Below are positions 5,750 through 7,139 of a stretch of DNA of 7,139 nt, piece after piece (position 1 is the stretch's first letter; each line of letters begins with the position of its first letter). Both the position numbers and the translations under genes were made by a program. Where the stretch lies: positions 1 through 7,139 of the forward strand of contig JABMQG010000512.1 in NCBI GenBank assembly GCA_013203365.1, read 5' to 3'. Below the pieces are notes generated by a model. The model did no database searches. It worked only from the letters and a program-made list of their open reading frames with translations, and was not told the DNA's origin. This DNA comes from Planctomycetota bacterium (lineage in GTDB: Bacteria > Planctomycetota > Phycisphaerae > SM23-33 > FEN-1343).

Positions 5750-6607
5750 AAAGGTTCGATCCTGCCGAAATTCGCGGCGATTGTCTACGTTGCCACGCTA
5801 CTGTCCGCACTGTCAGGCTGCGGGGTATTGAACGGCCTGGGACTTGCCAAGCCCTCGGCTAAGATTGCGGGCGTGAGCATAAAAGATATCGGCATGGACT
5901 CAGCGACGCTGCTGTTCGACGTGGAGGTGAAGAATCCCTATTCGCTACCCTTGCCTCTTGTTGCAATGGACTACGGTCTAGCCAGCACCGGCCAGCAGTT
6001 TCTCACCGGTCGGTCCGACCTTCAGGGCACCGTGCCGGCCAACGGCACAAAAACCCTGCCGCTGTCGGCCAAGGTGAGTTATCTTGAACTATTGAAGGCG
6101 GTTAAGGACGTTCGACCCGGTGCGGTCATGCCCTATGCGGCCCAGTTGGGTCTTTCCGTCAACGCACCAGGCATAGGCCCCCTTCGGCTGCCTTTGAATA
6201 AGCAAGGCGAGCTCCCGATCCCCGCCAAGCCGGACGTGAAGGTCGCGGAGATAAAATGGCAGAAGGTCGCCCTGGACGAGGTTACCGGCCTGGCCAAGCT
6301 CAGCCTCATCAACCGCAACCAGTTTCCCGTGGACCTTACGAAGCTGGTCTACGCCATGTCTCTGGGCGATGTGGAAGTAGCCAGGAGCGCCTTGGTCAAG
6401 AATGTGGCTTTCGGTGCGGACGGCGGGGCAGGTGAGATCGAGATACCACTTTCGTTTTCCCCGCAGCAGATGGGCATGGGGTTCTTACGAATGTTGACAG
6501 GCAGCGGGGCCGGCTACAAGTTTGGCGGTACCATGGAGGTCGGCACACCATTCGGCCCGATGTCGTTGCCAATGGAAAAGGTTGGAAACACGATCTTCCG
6601 AAGGTAG
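5729..6607 (+). CDS. LEA2/WHy-domain lipoprotein with two repeats
   Basis: This is a 292-residue predicted lipoprotein. Its basic n-region and hydrophobic core end at the lipobox L28-S29-G30-C31. Two beta-rich LEA2 (LEA14/WHy) domains follow. The first spans about 43-125 and holds the hallmark DVEVKNPYSLPLPL (64-77). The second spans about 170-245 and holds LSLINRNQFPVDL (191-203), the equivalent Asn-Arg-Asn version. A Gly-rich C-terminal tail (258-292) includes a GTPFGPMSLPMEK segment. In plants and bacteria such domains are linked to desiccation or stress tolerance. In bacteria they often sit in envelope lipoproteins of unknown partner, so function here is unproven. GGAGG (5717-5721) lies seven bases before the ATG, which supports this start although a duplicated copy of the start region follows. 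The gene shares strand and lipoprotein character with its upstream neighbour. Confidence 0.85.
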   Translation: MKGPSIKKGSILPKFAAIVYVATLLSALSGCGVLNGLGLAKPSAKIAGVSIKDIGMDSATLLFDVEVKNPYSLPLPLVAMDYGLASTGQQFLTGRSDLQGTVPANGTKTLPLSAKVSYLELLKAVKDVRPGAVMPYAAQLGLSVNAPGIGPLRLPLNKQGELPIPAKPDVKVAEIKWQKVALDEVTGLAKLSLINRNQFPVDLTKLVYAMSLGDVEVARSALVKNVAFGADGGAGEIEIPLSFSPQQMGMGFLRMLTGSGAGYKFGGTMEVGTPFGPMSLPMEKVGNTIFRR

Positions 6608-6639
6608 AACTCACCGGCCCTAAATGGCCGCTCGCCGCC

Positions 6640-6804
6640 CGGCAGCTGCGCATACCGGACTTGGCAGCGCCGTTGGCGGATTATCTCGGTCGATCTGCTC
6701 GGCCATGCCGGCAAACTGAACTGGCAGCAAGACGAGGAAGGCTTGACCATCAGCCTTCCCCCCCCTGCGACCCCGCCTGGGCCTTGCGTGTGCAACCGGC
6801 GTGA
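6640..6804 (+). pseudogene. Frame-shifted remnant of an alpha-L-fucosidase (GH29) C-terminus
   Basis: Conceptual translation gives the tail of a GH29 alpha-L-fucosidase in pieces. RQLRIPDLAAPLADY is read at 6640-6684. The frame then changes to ISVDLLGHAGKLNWQQ, continuing as DEEGLTISLPP from 6731. After a run of eight C (6758-6765) the frame returns to the first one as CDPAWALRVQPA and a TGA at 6802-6804. This matches the usual family ending of the type LADxIxSVxLLGxDGKLxWxQDxxGLxIxLP, then PCDYAYALK. Loss of two bases near 6684 and of one C in the run (nine to eight) would explain both changes and restore the frame overall. Only about 55 of some 450 residues remain, and the LEA2 gene ends 33 bases upstream, so it is a relic of a deletion or insertion. 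Family recognition is from memory of GH29 tails; the stop at 6802 fits. Confidence 0.6.
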
Positions 6805-6928
6805 GAGCGAAGGCGTTTCAGTGAGAAAAGGGTTCCAGGAGCAGAAAAGGGGAGAGGAAAAGTGGGGTCAGGATTGCTCCGTAGAAATCCCCTCAAAACG
6901 CACAACTCAACACGCACAAGAGGATCAG

Positions 6929-6959
6929 GATTCTTCGGCTCCAACGGAGCCGGGGAATT
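6929..6959. repeat. REP-like hairpin upstream of the transposase fragment
   Basis: ATTCTTCGGCTCC (6930-6942), a 3-base AAC loop and GGAGCCGGGGAAT (6946-6958) form a 13-bp stem as RNA or single-stranded DNA, with two central G-T wobbles and a possible further wobble at 6929/6959. No T-run follows, so it is not a terminator on the plus strand. Position and shape fit a REP element of the kind acted on by Y1 REP-associated transposases. The motif TCAGGATT before the stem (6925-6932) also occurs at 6868-6875. Confidence 0.55.
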
Positions 6960-7008
6960 GTGTGCCGAGCATGTTTGGTCACTAGGAGGTGCAGGTCCTG
7001 CAAGGGCA

Positions 7009-7139
7009 ATGGGACCGGACCTTCTCCTCGATCGGCTGTTGGTGGGTTGGTGTATCATGTGCTGAACCGGGCCAATGCCCGGATGCCGCTGTTTGAGAGC
7101 CGGCTAGAGCGTCTAACGTTTATGATGCAACATATCCGA
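7009..7139 (+). mobile_element. 5' fragment of a REP-associated (Y1) transposase, probably broken
   Basis: From 7011 one frame reads through a segment ending SAVGGLVYHVLNRANARMPLF and stays open to the window end. This is the N-terminus of planctomycete REP-associated tyrosine (Y1, IS200-like) transposases, where the usual start is MGRPxRxAxGGLVYHVLNRANARMPLF. Here the expected ATG (7009-7011) is out of frame with the conserved block: two bases beyond the expected codons appear to have been gained around 7014-7028, and the frame of that ATG stops at 7063-7065. After MPLFE the sequence (SRLERLTFMMQHIR) no longer resembles the family, so the 3' part also seems replaced. The catalytic HUH-type histidines and tyrosine would lie beyond the window. 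I read it as a decayed copy; a non-ATG start in an intact gene is the alternative. Confidence 0.6.

Noticed and set aside
6743..6985. Open frame after the fucosidase relic
   Set aside because: It begins inside the relic and continues in the wrong frame after the C8 run. The later part is low-information and crosses the REP-like hairpin.
6862..7065. Open frame overlapping the transposase start
   Set aside because: It includes the expected transposase ATG but not the conserved block, which is in another frame. It reflects the frame change rather than a gene.

Overview
The window looks like a chromosomal segment of a Planctomycetota bacterium, most likely Phycisphaerae/Sedimentisphaerales. Three things suggest this: a PEP-CTERM surface protein with the 'PAPGA' variant of the C-terminal anchor, a truncated REP-type (Y1) transposase with the sequence VYHVLNRANARMPLF that is common in planctomycete genomes, and several small lipoproteins. 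This placement is an inference from sequence style, not from a marker gene.

Layout. (1) 8-412 (+) is a small unrecognised lipoprotein. It faces a three-gene minus-strand operon across a 126-base convergent gap (413-538) that has a T7 run but no convincing stem. (2) The operon is transcribed from about 3620 down to 539: a D-mannonate-oxidoreductase-like SDR dehydrogenase, a HAD-superfamily phosphatase, and a LarA-superfamily nickel-dependent 2-hydroxyacid racemase/epimerase. The genes abut or overlap. Together they look like a hydroxyacid or sugar-acid module: C2 epimerisation by LarA, NAD-linked oxidoreduction by the SDR, and dephosphorylation by the HAD enzyme. The substrate is not shown by the sequence. 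LarA keeps every cofactor and catalytic residue I can place, but its substrate-pocket segment differs from true lactate racemase. (3) 3831-4544 (-) is an exosortase-sorted PEP-CTERM protein. It is followed by a clear rho-independent terminator and preceded by a leader with two inverted repeats. (4) 4545-4949 is a divergent intergenic region with candidate promoters for both flanking genes. (5) 4950-5585 and 5729-6607 (+) encode two lipoproteins: one helical with an internal 64-residue-period duplication, and one with two LEA2/WHy domains. (6) 6608-7139 is a decay zone. It holds a frame-shifted remnant of an alpha-L-fucosidase (GH29) C-terminus, a 13-bp-stem REP-like hairpin, and the broken 5' end of a REP-associated transposase that runs off or breaks at the window edge.

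The most interesting parts are the SDR-HAD-LarA operon, as a candidate uncharacterised nickel-dependent sugar-acid epimerisation pathway, and the remnant/REP/transposase junction at the right end. No tRNA, rRNA or CRISPR array was seen.
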